The notes below the pieces were generated by a model. It saw only the letters and a list, made by a program, of their open reading frames with translations, ran no database searches and was not told the origin of the DNA. A stretch of 64,000 nt of DNA, from positions 83,429 to 147,428 of the forward strand of contig JAWKHI010000015.1 in the NCBI GenBank assembly GCA_041394885.1. Direction: 5' to 3'. Shown piece by piece: positions 17,478-26,721 of this stretch. The position numbers and the translations under genes were made by a program. This DNA comes from DSOI01 sp041394885. GTDB taxonomy: Bacteria; Acidobacteriota; Terriglobia; Bryobacterales; Bryobacteraceae. Position 1 is the stretch's first letter, and the number at the start of each line of letters is the position of its first letter.

Positions 17478-19442
17478 ATGCAGCGGGTAGGCCGCTACGA
17501 AATTCTCGGTGAACTCGGACGCGGCGCCATGGGTGTCGTTCTCAGGGCGATGGACCCTGTCATCGGCCGCACCATCGCGATCAAGACCATCCGGTTCGAG
17601 GGTGTCGATGACCCCGAGGACCAGCAGCGTTTGCGTGACCGCTTGTTCCGCGAGGCACGGTCGGCGGGCATGCTTTCGCACCCCCATATCGTCACCATTT
17701 ACGACATCGGCCAGGACGGCGACCTCGCCTACATCGCGATGGAATACGTCGCTGGGGCGACGCTCGACGTGCTGATGCGGGACAAGGAAAAGCTGGACCG
17801 GCAGGCCGTCACCAACGTACTGGCGGAAACCGCGGCGGCGCTCGACTACGCGCACGCGCGGGGCATCGTGCATCGCGACATCAAGCCCGGCAACGTCATG
17901 CTCACCGACAACGGGTCCGTGAAGGTGACCGATTTCGGGGTCGCGAAAATCACGTCGCACCAGATGACCAAGACCGATATGGTGCTCGGGACGCCGAGCT
18001 ACATGTCGCCGGAGCAGATCGAGGGATCGCGCGGTGTTGACGGGCGGGCTGACCAATTTTCGTTGTCCGTGCTCGCTTATGAAATGCTGAGCGGCGAAAA
18101 GCCCTTCACGGGCGACTCGCTGCCTTCCCTGCTGTTCAAGATCGCGCGCGAGCAGGCGCCGCCGATCCAGATGGTGAACGCGACGCTGGATGAGAACGTC
18201 GATGCCGTGTTCCGCCGCGCCATGGCCAAGCAAAGCGCGGACCGGTACGCGACCTGCACGGATTTCATCAACGCCTTGAACGAGGCATTGATCGGATGCC
18301 CGAACTGGTCACCGCTGGCGCGGGGCGTTGCCACGGAAATGCCGACGCTGGGCCCGACCATGACCGAGGCGACTCCGATTCGCGGCACCGGCGCCGGCAC
18401 GGGGGCGCCGTTGCTCGCCGCTACAGGGCCGGGCACAGAAACCGGCCGAGGTTTCGCGCCTCCGCAAACTACATCGGGAACCGCTCAGCGGGGCGGTTTC
18501 GCCGCACCCGCCGGGACGGCATCGGATACGGGGATGGGTTCCGGCTCGACCGGCGTTCCAGGCGGAATGACGGGAACGGTAGAGCCGTTTCGCGCCTCCC
18601 GGCGAGTAATGGAAGACGCCGAGCCAGCGGGCTCCAGCATCGGCAAGTCGGCGGCCATCGGAGCGGGTGTGGCGTTAGTGCTGATCGCGGGCGGGCTCGC
18701 GGCCGCACATTTTCTGGGCGTATATCCGATCGGAAATCTGGCGCAATCTCTCGGAATAGGTCTGGCCGCCGAGGGGCCGGCCGATCCGGCCGCGGCGGAT
18801 TCCTCGCCTTCGACTCCTGGCACTGCCCCTCCGGTGACAGCTCCTCCGGCGGATCCAGCCAAACCCACCGCTTCGCAACCGGTCGAACCGGCGCCGGCAG
18901 CGCCTGTGCCCCCGGGGACGGCGACCGGCTCGGGCGAAGCGCCTTCGTCCACGGGCGGAACTTCGGCTGCGGCAACGAGCACGGCGCCCGGCTTCCGGAC
19001 CAGTCCGGGGACGGCTGAGCCGCTATCGGCCATGGTGGAAATGGTCTCGACTCCCCCGGGGGCCCGCGTTCGCATCGACGACACGCAGGAAGGCTGCGTG
19101 ACGCCGTGCTCGATGGAACTTCCCGCAGGCCGGCATGTGATTCGCTACACGCTCGAAGGGCACCGGCCAGGAGTGAGCGTGGTGCTGGTGCCGCAGGAAG
19201 CCAAGGCCTCCACGCGGCTCGATCCCGCCAGCGGAACGCTGCTGCTGATCAGTACGCCGCCGGGCGCGCGCGTTTTCGTGGACGGTGAACCGAAGGGGAC
19301 TACGCCGGCTTCCATCAAGACGTCCATCGGACGGCACAAAGTGGAACTGAAACTACCCGGGCTGCCCGATCATTCGCGTGAGCTCGACGTGCAGGATCAG
19401 CAGATCGTCAATATCGAGGTGACGTGGCCGGGAGCGCAGTAA
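17478..19442 (+). CDS. Ser/Thr protein kinase with C-terminal PEGA domains
   Basis: Membrane-anchored Hanks-type kinase (654 aa). The cytoplasmic kinase domain shows the glycine loop GELGRGAMGVV (about 12-22), the catalytic lysine in IAIKTIR, HRDIKPGNVML (about 131-141), DFGVAK (about 152) and a SPEQ activation-segment motif. A Gly/Pro/Thr-rich linker follows, then one membrane helix near residues 391-414, a second low-complexity stretch, and two PEGA repeats (STPPGARVRIDD and STPPGARVFVDG starts) facing the periplasm. The ATG at 17478 precedes the kinase core directly; a TACAAT box sits at 17455-17460. Substrates are unknown. The end overlaps the next gene by 19 nt. Confidence 0.9.
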   Translation: MQRVGRYEILGELGRGAMGVVLRAMDPVIGRTIAIKTIRFEGVDDPEDQQRLRDRLFREARSAGMLSHPHIVTIYDIGQDGDLAYIAMEYVAGATLDVLMRDKEKLDRQAVTNVLAETAAALDYAHARGIVHRDIKPGNVMLTDNGSVKVTDFGVAKITSHQMTKTDMVLGTPSYMSPEQIEGSRGVDGRADQFSLSVLAYEMLSGEKPFTGDSLPSLLFKIAREQAPPIQMVNATLDENVDAVFRRAMAKQSADRYATCTDFINALNEALIGCPNWSPLARGVATEMPTLGPTMTEATPIRGTGAGTGAPLLAATGPGTETGRGFAPPQTTSGTAQRGGFAAPAGTASDTGMGSGSTGVPGGMTGTVEPFRASRRVMEDAEPAGSSIGKSAAIGAGVALVLIAGGLAAAHFLGVYPIGNLAQSLGIGLAAEGPADPAAADSSPSTPGTAPPVTAPPADPAKPTASQPVEPAPAAPVPPGTATGSGEAPSSTGGTSAAATSTAPGFRTSPGTAEPLSAMVEMVSTPPGARVRIDDTQEGCVTPCSMELPAGRHVIRYTLEGHRPGVSVVLVPQEAKASTRLDPASGTLLLISTPPGARVFVDGEPKGTTPASIKTSIGRHKVELKLPGLPDHSRELDVQDQQIVNIEVTWPGAQ

Positions 19443-20233
19443 TCGCCCCGGTTGTGCCCGCGGCGGCGATGGTCCTGCTGGCGTTGTGGGCGCAGCAGCC
19501 TTCGCGCGAGGACGTGCGGCCGGAGACGCTTGCCGCGTTTCAGCGTCACGTCCGAGCGCGGGAGAGCGCCATCGAACGGGAACGGGTGCAGGGCCGGAAT
19601 TTTCTGTGGGTGGATGAATCCGATCAGCGGCGGAAGCGCGTCCGGTCCGGCGGCGTGGTGGTCGAGCCGTTGCAGGGCCGCGGACTCATCGATGTCAAGG
19701 GCGGCCTCGTCCATGACTGGATCGGCGCCACGTTCATCGAAGGGACCTCGCTATCAAAAGCCATCGCCACCGTGCAGGACTACAACCGGCACCAGCAGTA
19801 TTTCAAGCCCGAAGTGGTGGAGTCAAAGCTGCTCTGGCGCAAGGAGAACGAATTCGGGATCTTTCTGCGCCTGGTGAAGAAGAAAGTGCTGACCGTGACG
19901 CTCGACACCGAGCACAGAGTCCGGTATTTCCCGCTTGACGCCACCAAGGTTCACAGCCGATCCTACTCCACGCGCATCAGCGAAGTAGAAGATGCGGGCA
20001 CGTCCAAGGAGATGGCGCTTCCGCCAGGCGAAGATCACGGATTTCTCTGGCGGCTGAATTCGTACTGGCGATTTCAGGAGCGCGACGGCGGCGTTTACGT
20101 GGAATGCGAGGCGATCTCTCTCACCCGGGGCATCCCCACGGGCTTCGGCTGGCTGGTTTCGCCAATCGTTCGGGACCTGCCCAGGGAGAGCCTGGAGAGC
20201 ACGCTCGCGGGCACTCGAACGATGCTCGATTGA
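19424..20233 (+). CDS. Exported protein of unknown function
   Basis: A 269-aa protein I do not recognise. A GTG start inside the end of the kinase gene gives a hydrophobic leader (VIAPVVPAAAMVLLALWAQQ), so it is probably secreted or periplasmic; later starts at 19454 (GTG) or 19469 (ATG) are possible. The mature part is mixed alpha/beta with a heptad-like N-terminal helix (AAFQRHVRARESAIERERVQ). It ends with a conserved-looking YVECEAISLTRGIPTGFGWL stretch that resembles the C-terminal helix region of START/SRPBCC-like folds, an inference by eye. The 19-nt overlap suggests coupling to the PEGA kinase. Confidence 0.65.
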   Translation: MAGSAVIAPVVPAAAMVLLALWAQQPSREDVRPETLAAFQRHVRARESAIERERVQGRNFLWVDESDQRRKRVRSGGVVVEPLQGRGLIDVKGGLVHDWIGATFIEGTSLSKAIATVQDYNRHQQYFKPEVVESKLLWRKENEFGIFLRLVKKKVLTVTLDTEHRVRYFPLDATKVHSRSYSTRISEVEDAGTSKEMALPPGEDHGFLWRLNSYWRFQERDGGVYVECEAISLTRGIPTGFGWLVSPIVRDLPRESLESTLAGTRTMLD

Positions 20234-20259
20234 ACGGATCGATCTGCCGGCGGCCGGGG

Positions 20260-21648
20260 TTAATTCCCGGGCGCCAGGGCCGGCCAACTCGTTTCCCGCC
20301 GGTAGGCATCGGCGGCGGCCAATACGCCGGCGTCGTGACCCATGCGGCCAACGATCTGGAGCCCGACGGGCAGACCCTGGTCCGTAAGCCCGCAGGGAAT
20401 CGAAATGGCGGGGAGCCCGTACAGATTCCACGGCGCGGTGTTGCGCAGGTAAATCAGATCGCCGGTTCCGGTGAGTGGAAACGCGGGGCCCGGTGCGGTG
20501 GGCATCAGCAAGAGATCGGCGCCGGTGAATAAGGACTCCGACGCGGCTCGGAGCCGCTCGAGTTCCCGGTGCGCCTGGATGTAGCCGGCCGCCAGGATTC
20601 CCGAGCCCAATTCGATGCTGGCGCGCGTTCCCGGATGAAAGCCTTGGGGATTAGCGCGCAGGCGATCGCGATGGTAGGCGTAGGCCTCCGCGAAAATAAC
20701 GGTGGAGTAGGCGTTGGGGAAGGCGGCTGCATCGTTCGCGCGGGCGATTTCGGGAAGGCGGACCTCCGCCATGCCGGCGCATCGCCGCGCCAGCGTGTTC
20801 GCGGCGGCAAGGGTGAGAGACTTCACCTGCTCGTCGAGTCCCCGCCAGTAGGGTTCCATGGGCAGACCCAGGCGGACCTTGCGCAATGGGGGCGGGGCGG
20901 GGGACGAGCCGAGTCCCATGGCCTGCGCCAGGAGGCGGCAATCTTCCGGAGTCCTGGCCATGGGTCCGGGGTGGTCCAGTGACCATGCCAACGGAAGCAC
21001 GCCCTCGGAGGAAAGCCTCCCGAATCCTGGCTTGAACCCGGCGACGCCGCAGAGCGCGGCGGGCAAACGGATGGAGCCGCCGGTGTCGGACCCGAGCGCG
21101 CCCATGCACAGCCCGGCCGCGAGCGCCGCCGCCGATCCTCCCGAACTGCCGCCGGGCGAGTAGCCGCGTTTCCACGGGTTCTGGATCGGGCCGAACGCGG
21201 ACGTTTCCGAGGTGAAGTTGTAGGCGAACTCATCCATGTTGAGCTTGCCCAGCACGACAGCGCCCGCGCGCTCGAGGGCGGCCACCACGGCGGCGGTTGT
21301 CCCGGGGACGCGGTCACGGAAGAATCGGCTGGCCGCGGTGGTTCTCACGCCGGCTGTGTCGTAGAGATCCTTGATGGCGATGGGCACTCCGTGCAACGGC
21401 CCCCGCGGGCGCGGTTCCGATTCGAGCCGCCTGGCCTGCTCCAGCGCGGATTCGGGGGTGACGGTGATGAATGCGTTGAGCCGCGGGTTCAGCCGGTCAA
21501 TACGATCCAGGTGGGCCCGCGTCAAATCGACGGGCGAGAGTTTGCGGCGGGCGATGAGCGCGGACGCTTGGGCGATGCTGAATTCGTGGAGCCGGGTTGG
21601 GGCTCCGGTCTGGGTGAGGAAGCCGGCGAGGAGACTGCGTCTGGTCAT
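20260..21648 (-). CDS. Amidase signature-family hydrolase
   Basis: A 462-aa amidase of the GatA-like superfamily, hydrolysing carboxamides by a Ser-cisSer-Lys triad. The lysine is in VPIAIKDLYDT, the cis-serine in YSPGGSSGGSAAALAAG and the nucleophile in GSDTGGSIRLPAALCG; all are intact. No gatB or gatC is nearby, so it is more likely a catabolic amidase than the tRNA-dependent amidotransferase subunit. The N-terminus MTRRSLLAGFLTQTG resembles a short Tat-type leader, so export is possible. It faces the convergent gene ending at 20233. Confidence 0.9.
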   Translation of the reverse strand: MTRRSLLAGFLTQTGAPTRLHEFSIAQASALIARRKLSPVDLTRAHLDRIDRLNPRLNAFITVTPESALEQARRLESEPRPRGPLHGVPIAIKDLYDTAGVRTTAASRFFRDRVPGTTAAVVAALERAGAVVLGKLNMDEFAYNFTSETSAFGPIQNPWKRGYSPGGSSGGSAAALAAGLCMGALGSDTGGSIRLPAALCGVAGFKPGFGRLSSEGVLPLAWSLDHPGPMARTPEDCRLLAQAMGLGSSPAPPPLRKVRLGLPMEPYWRGLDEQVKSLTLAAANTLARRCAGMAEVRLPEIARANDAAAFPNAYSTVIFAEAYAYHRDRLRANPQGFHPGTRASIELGSGILAAGYIQAHRELERLRAASESLFTGADLLLMPTAPGPAFPLTGTGDLIYLRNTAPWNLYGLPAISIPCGLTDQGLPVGLQIVGRMGHDAGVLAAADAYRRETSWPALAPGN

Positions 21649-21701
21649 CGGTTCTCAGTATGGCAGCCAGCCGTCCGGAATCTCGCTGGGGCAGGTGGGG
21701 A

Positions 21702-22007
21702 TTACGCGCGATCGAGCAGCGACTGCTCGAGGTCCGACTGAAACTTCCGGAGAAGTTCGACGTCTTCCTCCGACGCGGCTTGTTGGTAGCCCTTCGCGGT
21801 GAACCAAGCGGCGCCTTCGCGCCACATCAGGACGGCAATGCCTTGCGGGGTGATACGGCCGGCTGCTCCGACACGGCACGAAATCTCTCCCACCTCCACC
21901 AGGGCGGCAAAAGGGTCTCGGGCAAAGCAGATATGGCGGCCGCTGTGGCCGAGCGGGAAGGCTTCGAAGCCCTGCCCGGCCAAGCGCTGCAATTGTTCCG
22001 GAGTCAC
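21702..22007 (-). CDS. Small protein of unknown function downstream of the bifunctional nuclease
   Basis: A 101-aa acidic/neutral protein that I do not recognise. It starts with a GTG 7 nt after the stop of the bifunctional-nuclease gene, so it looks like the last gene of the miaB-nuclease operon. The sequence has a helical N-terminus (TPEQLQRLAGQGFEAF), a central beta-rich stretch (ISCRVGAAGRITPQGIAVLM) and a helical C-terminus. Codon usage matches its neighbours. It is not exported by any visible signal. Confidence 0.6.
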   Translation of the reverse strand: MTPEQLQRLAGQGFEAFPLGHSGRHICFARDPFAALVEVGEISCRVGAAGRITPQGIAVLMWREGAAWFTAKGYQQAASEEDVELLRKFQSDLEQSLLDRA

Positions 22008-22014
22008 GGCGAGA

Positions 22015-22500
22015 TCACATCTTGTAGCGGCCGAGATCCTCGTCGCCGAGATTCTCGAGCCACCGCCGCAGGTCTTCGTTGTTCACTTTATCGGAAATGG
22101 CGGAGGCCATCTTCGAGTTGTGCAGTACGGAATCATCGACGAAGATCGGACAATCGAGTCGCAGCGCGATCGCGAGCGCATCGCTCGGACGCGAATCCAC
22201 GCTGATGAGAGACCCTTCGCGCTCGAGCCAGATCACCGCGTAGAAGACGTCGTCGCGAAGTTCATTCACCACAACCTTCCGCACTCCTGTCTCGAGCCCA
22301 TGCAGAAGGGTTTTGATGAGATCGTGCGTCATCGGACGCTGCGTGCTAACTTTCTCGATCTCGAGGGCGATCGCGTTGGCCTCATACACACCCACCCAGA
22401 TCGGGAGGATGTTACTCCCGCCCGCATCCTTGAGGATGACGATGGGCATATTGGTTACCGGGTCCATCATCAGTCCTCGGATTTTCATTTCCACTTCCAT
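22015..22500 (-). CDS. Bifunctional nuclease family (DUF151) protein
   Basis: A 161-aa cytoplasmic protein of the BFN/DUF151 family, members of which are reported to have nuclease activity. The hallmark motif DSRPSDALAIALR is present, as is the N-terminal ILPIWVGVYEANAIALE. I start at the ATG 22500 because an excellent Shine-Dalgarno (AAGGAGG, complement of 22506-22512) lies 5 nt upstream; the frame continues upstream into miaB without support. It follows miaB by 20 nt on the same strand. Confidence 0.9.
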   Translation of the reverse strand: MEVEMKIRGLMMDPVTNMPIVILKDAGGSNILPIWVGVYEANAIALEIEKVSTQRPMTHDLIKTLLHGLETGVRKVVVNELRDDVFYAVIWLEREGSLISVDSRPSDALAIALRLDCPIFVDDSVLHNSKMASAISDKVNNEDLRRWLENLGDEDLGRYKM

Positions 22501-22505
22501 CACAT

Positions 22506-22512
22506 CCTCCTT
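22506..22512 (-). promoter_or_regulatory. Shine-Dalgarno deciding the bifunctional-nuclease start
   Basis: The complement reads AAGGAGG, 5 nt before the ATG at 22500. It rules out the 55-codon longer frame that would overlap the end of miaB. Confidence 0.85.
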
Positions 22513-22520
22513 CTTCCAGT

Positions 22521-23855
22521 CTAGTTTGTCCTGGCGGCGGCCATTTCCCCCACCAGCGAGTTTGGACCGGCCCGGGTCACGCGCACATCGCAATAGCTGC
22601 CCTGCGCCAGTTCGTCCACGGCCGCGAAGTTGAGCGTCCGGTGTTGCGACGTGCGTCCGATCCATTGCCCGGTCGCCTTGTTGAACCCCTCGATCATCAC
22701 GCGCTCCACATTGCCGATGAGTTCCGAGTTTCGCCGTAGCTGGATCGCCCGCTGCTTTTCCTGCAGAATCGAAAGGCGCCGGCCCTTTTCCGTTTCCTCG
22801 AGCGCTCCGTCTAGCGAGATGGCGCCGGTGTTGGGACGCGGCGAGTACTTGAAGCTGAACATCGAGTCATATTCGACCTGTTCGATGAGGTCGAGCGTCT
22901 GCTCGAAGTCCTTGCCGGTCTCGCCCGGGAAACCCACGATGATGTCGGTGGTGAGCGCGATGTTGCGCTTGGACGCCTTCATCCATTCGATGCGGCGCAT
23001 ATAGTCTGCCCTCGTGTAGAGCCTCTGCATCCGCGCGAGCACTTCGTCCGAGCCCGCCTGGACGGGAAGATGGACGTGGTTACACAGGACTGGATTTTCG
23101 TCGATGGCGTCGACGATATCCTTGCCGAAGTCGCGTGGGTGGGAGGTGGTGAAGCGGACACGCTCGAGGCCGGGGACCGTGGCTATGTTGCGTAGCAGGG
23201 TGGCGAAGTTCCAGGCTTCCGGCGAAGGGTCGCGGTAGCTGTTCACGTTCTGGCCCAGCAACTGGATCTCGGTGTATCCCATCGCGGCCAACTCGCGGGC
23301 TTCCTTCATTACCGATTCCGCCGTCCGGCTGCGCTCGGGCCCTCGAGTGAACGGCACCACGCAATAGGCGCAGGATTTGTCGCATCCCTCGATGATGGTG
23401 ATATAGGCGCGGTGTGGATTGTCGCGGCGCGTGAACGGCGTTTCGAAGGTATCGCTGGTGTCCAGGCTCAGGCCCGTGACACGCTTTTCGCCCGATTCAA
23501 TCTGGACCAGGAGATCCGGCAGTTTGGTGTAACTGGCCGATCCGCAGACCAGGCTTACGTGCGGGGCACGCTCGAAGATGTTTTCGCCTTCCTGTTGGGC
23601 GACACACCCGAGCACGGCGAAGATTTTTTTCTCGCCGGAGGGTCCGACGCCCGCGTTGCGCTTGAACTGCTGCAGGCGCGAGAAGACCTTCTGCTCGGCT
23701 TTGTCGCGAATGCTGCAGGTGTTGTAGAAGACGAGATCGGCTTCCTCGGCAGACTCCACTTGGCCGTAACCCTGGCTCACCAGAGTTCCGATGACTTTCT
23801 CCGAGTCATGAACATTCATCTGGCAGCCGAAGGTTTCGATATAGAACTTCTTCAT
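22521..23855 (-). CDS. miaB: tRNA-2-methylthio-N6-dimethylallyladenosine synthase
   Basis: Radical-SAM methylthiotransferase (444 aa) that adds the 2-methylthio group to i6A37 of tRNAs. The UPF0004 domain carries the three cysteines of the auxiliary cluster (ETFGCQMNVHDSE, NTCSIRDKAEQK, AVLGCVAQQEG). The radical-SAM motif is EGCDKSCAYCVVPFTRGPE, and the C-terminus is a TRAM domain. All motifs are intact and the length is normal. It heads an apparent operon with the bifunctional nuclease and a small unknown protein. Confidence 0.96.
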   Translation of the reverse strand: MKKFYIETFGCQMNVHDSEKVIGTLVSQGYGQVESAEEADLVFYNTCSIRDKAEQKVFSRLQQFKRNAGVGPSGEKKIFAVLGCVAQQEGENIFERAPHVSLVCGSASYTKLPDLLVQIESGEKRVTGLSLDTSDTFETPFTRRDNPHRAYITIIEGCDKSCAYCVVPFTRGPERSRTAESVMKEARELAAMGYTEIQLLGQNVNSYRDPSPEAWNFATLLRNIATVPGLERVRFTTSHPRDFGKDIVDAIDENPVLCNHVHLPVQAGSDEVLARMQRLYTRADYMRRIEWMKASKRNIALTTDIIVGFPGETGKDFEQTLDLIEQVEYDSMFSFKYSPRPNTGAISLDGALEETEKGRRLSILQEKQRAIQLRRNSELIGNVERVMIEGFNKATGQWIGRTSQHRTLNFAAVDELAQGSYCDVRVTRAGPNSLVGEMAAARTN

Positions 23856-23945
23856 TGAGAACGCCAGATTTCATTATAGGTGCACGCCCGCGGCCGGGAT
23901 GGACAGGCCTCCAACCGCCGGGGGCGAACGGCACCGGAACTGGCG

Positions 23946-24656
23946 TCAAATCACGTGCATCGGGGCCGTGAGACGGAAGACCAGACGGGCCTCGGCCGGG
24001 ATCACCGCCGGCGCTCCGTGGGTTGCCAGCACCACCCCCGTTCCGGCCCCGCCTCCCGCCGCTGCGCCGATCGCCGCTCCCTTACCACCTCCCGAGATGG
24101 CGCCGATCGCGGCTCCGAGCCCGCTACCGATGCCTATCTTCATTGCGTCCTGCTTCTTGGTGGCGGGAGCTTCCACGCGGTACGCTCCGGTCTGCACCGC
24201 GATGCCATCGATCTCAGCCACGCGCAAGGCCAGGCGGGCGCGTCCCCGCACCCTTCCACCCTCGCCGGACTCGACCACGCGTAGAAGCACACGAGATCCC
24301 TGCGCGGCTACCTGCCTGCCGCCGGCCATCAGGGGGGCAGCCAAGCTCGCTTCCACGGCGTCTCCGCTCCGGGCTGTCTTTGTAGAGACCGATGCGGCGG
24401 TCCGGACGGAAATCCTTGTCCCGGCGGCGATGACAACTGGCTGAGGCGCGGAGGAGTGTGCCGGTTGTGCCTCGGTCACCACCGCCGGAACGGCGGCTGC
24501 TGGCGGAACAGGAAGATCACGGGCTGGAGTGTCCGGGGAGGTCTGCCCGGTGGGTCCGGGCGCCGCCTCTCGGCTGCACCCGGCAGTCACCCAAATCGCC
24601 GCAACCGTCAAGGTAATCGAGAGCGATAATTTCGACACCGTGCTGTTCGCTCGCAT
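23946..24656 (-). CDS. Glycine-zipper lipoprotein
   Basis: A 236-aa predicted lipoprotein. The leader (LSLSITLTVAAIWVTAGC) ends in a lipobox with Cys in TAGCSRE, so it is lipid-anchored after signal peptidase II cleavage. A Pro/Ala-rich linker leads to a beta-rich domain (PVVIAAGTRISVRTAASV onward). Near the C-terminus is a glycine zipper (GIGSGLGAAIGAISGGGKG), which may insert into a membrane. I chose the ATG at 24656, preceded by AAAAGGGA; the longer frame is antisense to the next gene. Function unknown. Confidence 0.75.
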   Translation of the reverse strand: MRANSTVSKLSLSITLTVAAIWVTAGCSREAAPGPTGQTSPDTPARDLPVPPAAAVPAVVTEAQPAHSSAPQPVVIAAGTRISVRTAASVSTKTARSGDAVEASLAAPLMAGGRQVAAQGSRVLLRVVESGEGGRVRGRARLALRVAEIDGIAVQTGAYRVEAPATKKQDAMKIGIGSGLGAAIGAISGGGKGAAIGAAAGGGAGTGVVLATHGAPAVIPAEARLVFRLTAPMHVI

Positions 24657-24816
24657 GCCGATCCCTTTTGCAAGTCGATGGCCAGTACACGATACCAATG
24701 ACTTACGTTTCGCAGGCCGCCCGGGACCGGAAATTGTTACATCGGTAAGCCGTCTTAGTACTCCATTTTTTTCAGGGTTCGGAGCCCGGTTCCGCACGCG
24801 CGTTATCCTGGACCCA

Positions 24817-26559
24817 GTGCTGCCCTGGATCGCATTGGCGCTCACGTTCTCCCTGCCGGATTCGTCGGGACACATCCATTCGAGCGATGCTTTGCCACGA
24901 TCCAAAGCCACCGTTTTTGTCTTTCTAGCTCCGCAATGTCCGTTGTCGAGAGCGGTGATCCCTGAACTCCGGGATCTCCACCGGCGATTTTCCTCACGAG
25001 GGATCGGCTTCTTCACGGTGAACGGCCATTTGCCCTCGGGGTTTCCAGACCTCGCCGATCCGACCCACTCGATCGCGCGCCAGCTCGAAGCCTCCATCAC
25101 GCCCCAGGCCGTGGTCGTTTCCGGGCGTGGCGAGATCCTTTACACCGGACGGGTCGACGATCGGGCTGAGTCGCTCACTCGTACCCGTCCGGCGCCCACC
25201 CGGCGCGACCTGCGCTTGGCCCTGGAGCAGGTGCTCGCCGGTGCTGACCCCGATCCGAAGCGGACGCGGGCAGTGGGCTGCACCATCGAATTCCCGGCTC
25301 CTGCCTCGGACAGCGCGCCCACCTATTCGCGCCAGATCGCGCCGATCCTGCACCGTCATTGCGTTGAGTGCCATCGCCCCGGGCAATCGGGACCGTTTTC
25401 GCTGCTGCGCTACCAGGATGCTGCCGCCCGCGCTTCGACGATCGCGCGGGTTGCCTCGGCGCGCCTGATGCCGCCGTGGCTGCCGGCGCCCAATGCCGAT
25501 CATCCCTTTGCGGGCCGGCGCGCCCTCACTGGGGAAGAGATCCGTCTGCTCGAGCAATGGGCCGCGGGAGGCGCTCCGCGAGGCGACTCCGCCCTCGAGC
25601 CGCCGCCGCCGCCCCCGCCTGCCCAATGGCCGCTCGGGCCACCCGATGCGATTCTCCGGCCCACCGCGCCGATCCCCATCGCGGGGGCGGGGCCGGATCA
25701 GTATTTGTGCTTCGTGGTAGCCGCGCCACTCAACGGGACCCGGTACGTGCGCGCCTTCGACTTTCGTCCGGGGTCGAGCGCGCTGCATCACGCGCTGCTG
25801 TTTCTCGATTCCACTCAGGCCGCCCGCCGCCGCGACGCCGAGCACGCCGGCGCAGGTTACCCTTGCTTCGGCACGCCGGGATTTCTTCCCTCGGCGAGCC
25901 TGGGCGGCTGGACGCCCGGGAACACGGCTCTGGCCTATCCCGCGGGCGCCGCCGTTCGTTTCCGCTCCGGCGCGGACCTGGTGATGCAGATCCACATCCA
26001 TCCCGACGGCGCAATGCCCTCTTCGACCGCCATGCCCGAGATCGCGCTGTATTTCCAGGACGAGCCTCCGGCGCGGCGGATGATGGACGTCGCGCTCGGC
26101 TCGCGGCGCATCGACATTGCGCCGGGCGAAAGCGGCTACATCGTCCGGGACCACTTCACCATTCCGGTGGCGCTCGAAGTAACGGGCATCATTCCGCATG
26201 CGCATTTTCTGGCACAGACGATGAGGGGGTGGGCCACGCTTCCCGATGGGAGCCGCGTGGAGCTGATCGACATCCCGCAATGGAACTTCAATTGGCAGCA
26301 GCAATACCGCTATGCCGAGCCGTTTGTGCTGCCGGCGGAAACGCGGATCGAAATGGAGTTCGTGTATGACAACTCGGCCGCGAATCCGCAGAATCCATTC
26401 TCTCCGCCTCAGCGCGTGCAGTGGGGTCCGGACTCCACCGACGAGATGGCCGGATTGCACGTGCAAGTGATGCCGCTCGACGATGAAGACGCGGAGGAAC
26501 TGGCGCGGTATTTATGGGGGCGTCTGATGCGGGAACGTTGGGGGTCCCTCGAACGCTAG
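24817..26559 (+). CDS. Redoxin / cytochrome c / copper-monooxygenase-like secreted protein
   Basis: A 580-aa exported protein with three parts. A thioredoxin-like domain (KATVFVFLAPQCPLSRAVIP) carries a CPLS instead of CxxC active site. A single heme-binding motif, HCVECHRPGQSGPFS (CxxCH near residue 182), follows. The C-terminal half has paired-histidine beta-sandwich motifs (SALHHALLFLD, MQIHIHPDG, IIPHAHFLAQTM) like copper type II ascorbate-dependent monooxygenases. I start at GTG 24817, which gives a hydrophobic leader (LPWIALALTFSLPDSSG); the longer frame is antisense to the lipoprotein. A run of eight prolines follows the cytochrome part. The substrate is unknown; such fusions recur in acidobacteria. 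Confidence 0.8.
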   Translation: MLPWIALALTFSLPDSSGHIHSSDALPRSKATVFVFLAPQCPLSRAVIPELRDLHRRFSSRGIGFFTVNGHLPSGFPDLADPTHSIARQLEASITPQAVVVSGRGEILYTGRVDDRAESLTRTRPAPTRRDLRLALEQVLAGADPDPKRTRAVGCTIEFPAPASDSAPTYSRQIAPILHRHCVECHRPGQSGPFSLLRYQDAAARASTIARVASARLMPPWLPAPNADHPFAGRRALTGEEIRLLEQWAAGGAPRGDSALEPPPPPPPAQWPLGPPDAILRPTAPIPIAGAGPDQYLCFVVAAPLNGTRYVRAFDFRPGSSALHHALLFLDSTQAARRRDAEHAGAGYPCFGTPGFLPSASLGGWTPGNTALAYPAGAAVRFRSGADLVMQIHIHPDGAMPSSTAMPEIALYFQDEPPARRMMDVALGSRRIDIAPGESGYIVRDHFTIPVALEVTGIIPHAHFLAQTMRGWATLPDGSRVELIDIPQWNFNWQQQYRYAEPFVLPAETRIEMEFVYDNSAANPQNPFSPPQRVQWGPDSTDEMAGLHVQVMPLDDEDAEELARYLWGRLMRERWGSLER

Positions 26560-26659
26560 GCCGGACCGGGCAGGTGCTGACGATGCTGGCTCAGAATGCC
26601 GAGAACGCGCCGCTCCATGTCGGAGAGGACAATTCCAAGATCGAGGCGGGGAAAAGATC

Positions 26660-26685
26660 GGGCGCCCGCATACGGCCGGGCGCCC
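26660..26685. terminator. Possible hairpin between convergent genes
   Basis: GGGCGCCC occurs twice, 10 nt apart, and because the octamer is self-complementary the two copies can form an 8-bp stem. It lies in the 160-nt gap between the redoxin/cytochrome gene and the convergent protease gene. No T-run follows on either strand, so intrinsic termination is uncertain. Confidence 0.35.
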
Positions 26686-26721
26686 ACGGACTGCCGGGGA
26701 GTTGTGTGAAGCCGGACTCGT

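Noticed and set aside
17404..17478. Leaderless transcription of the MFS gene from an extended -10
   Set aside because: TGACATAAT fits, but there is no matching -35 and a single box is too weak to list as a promoter.
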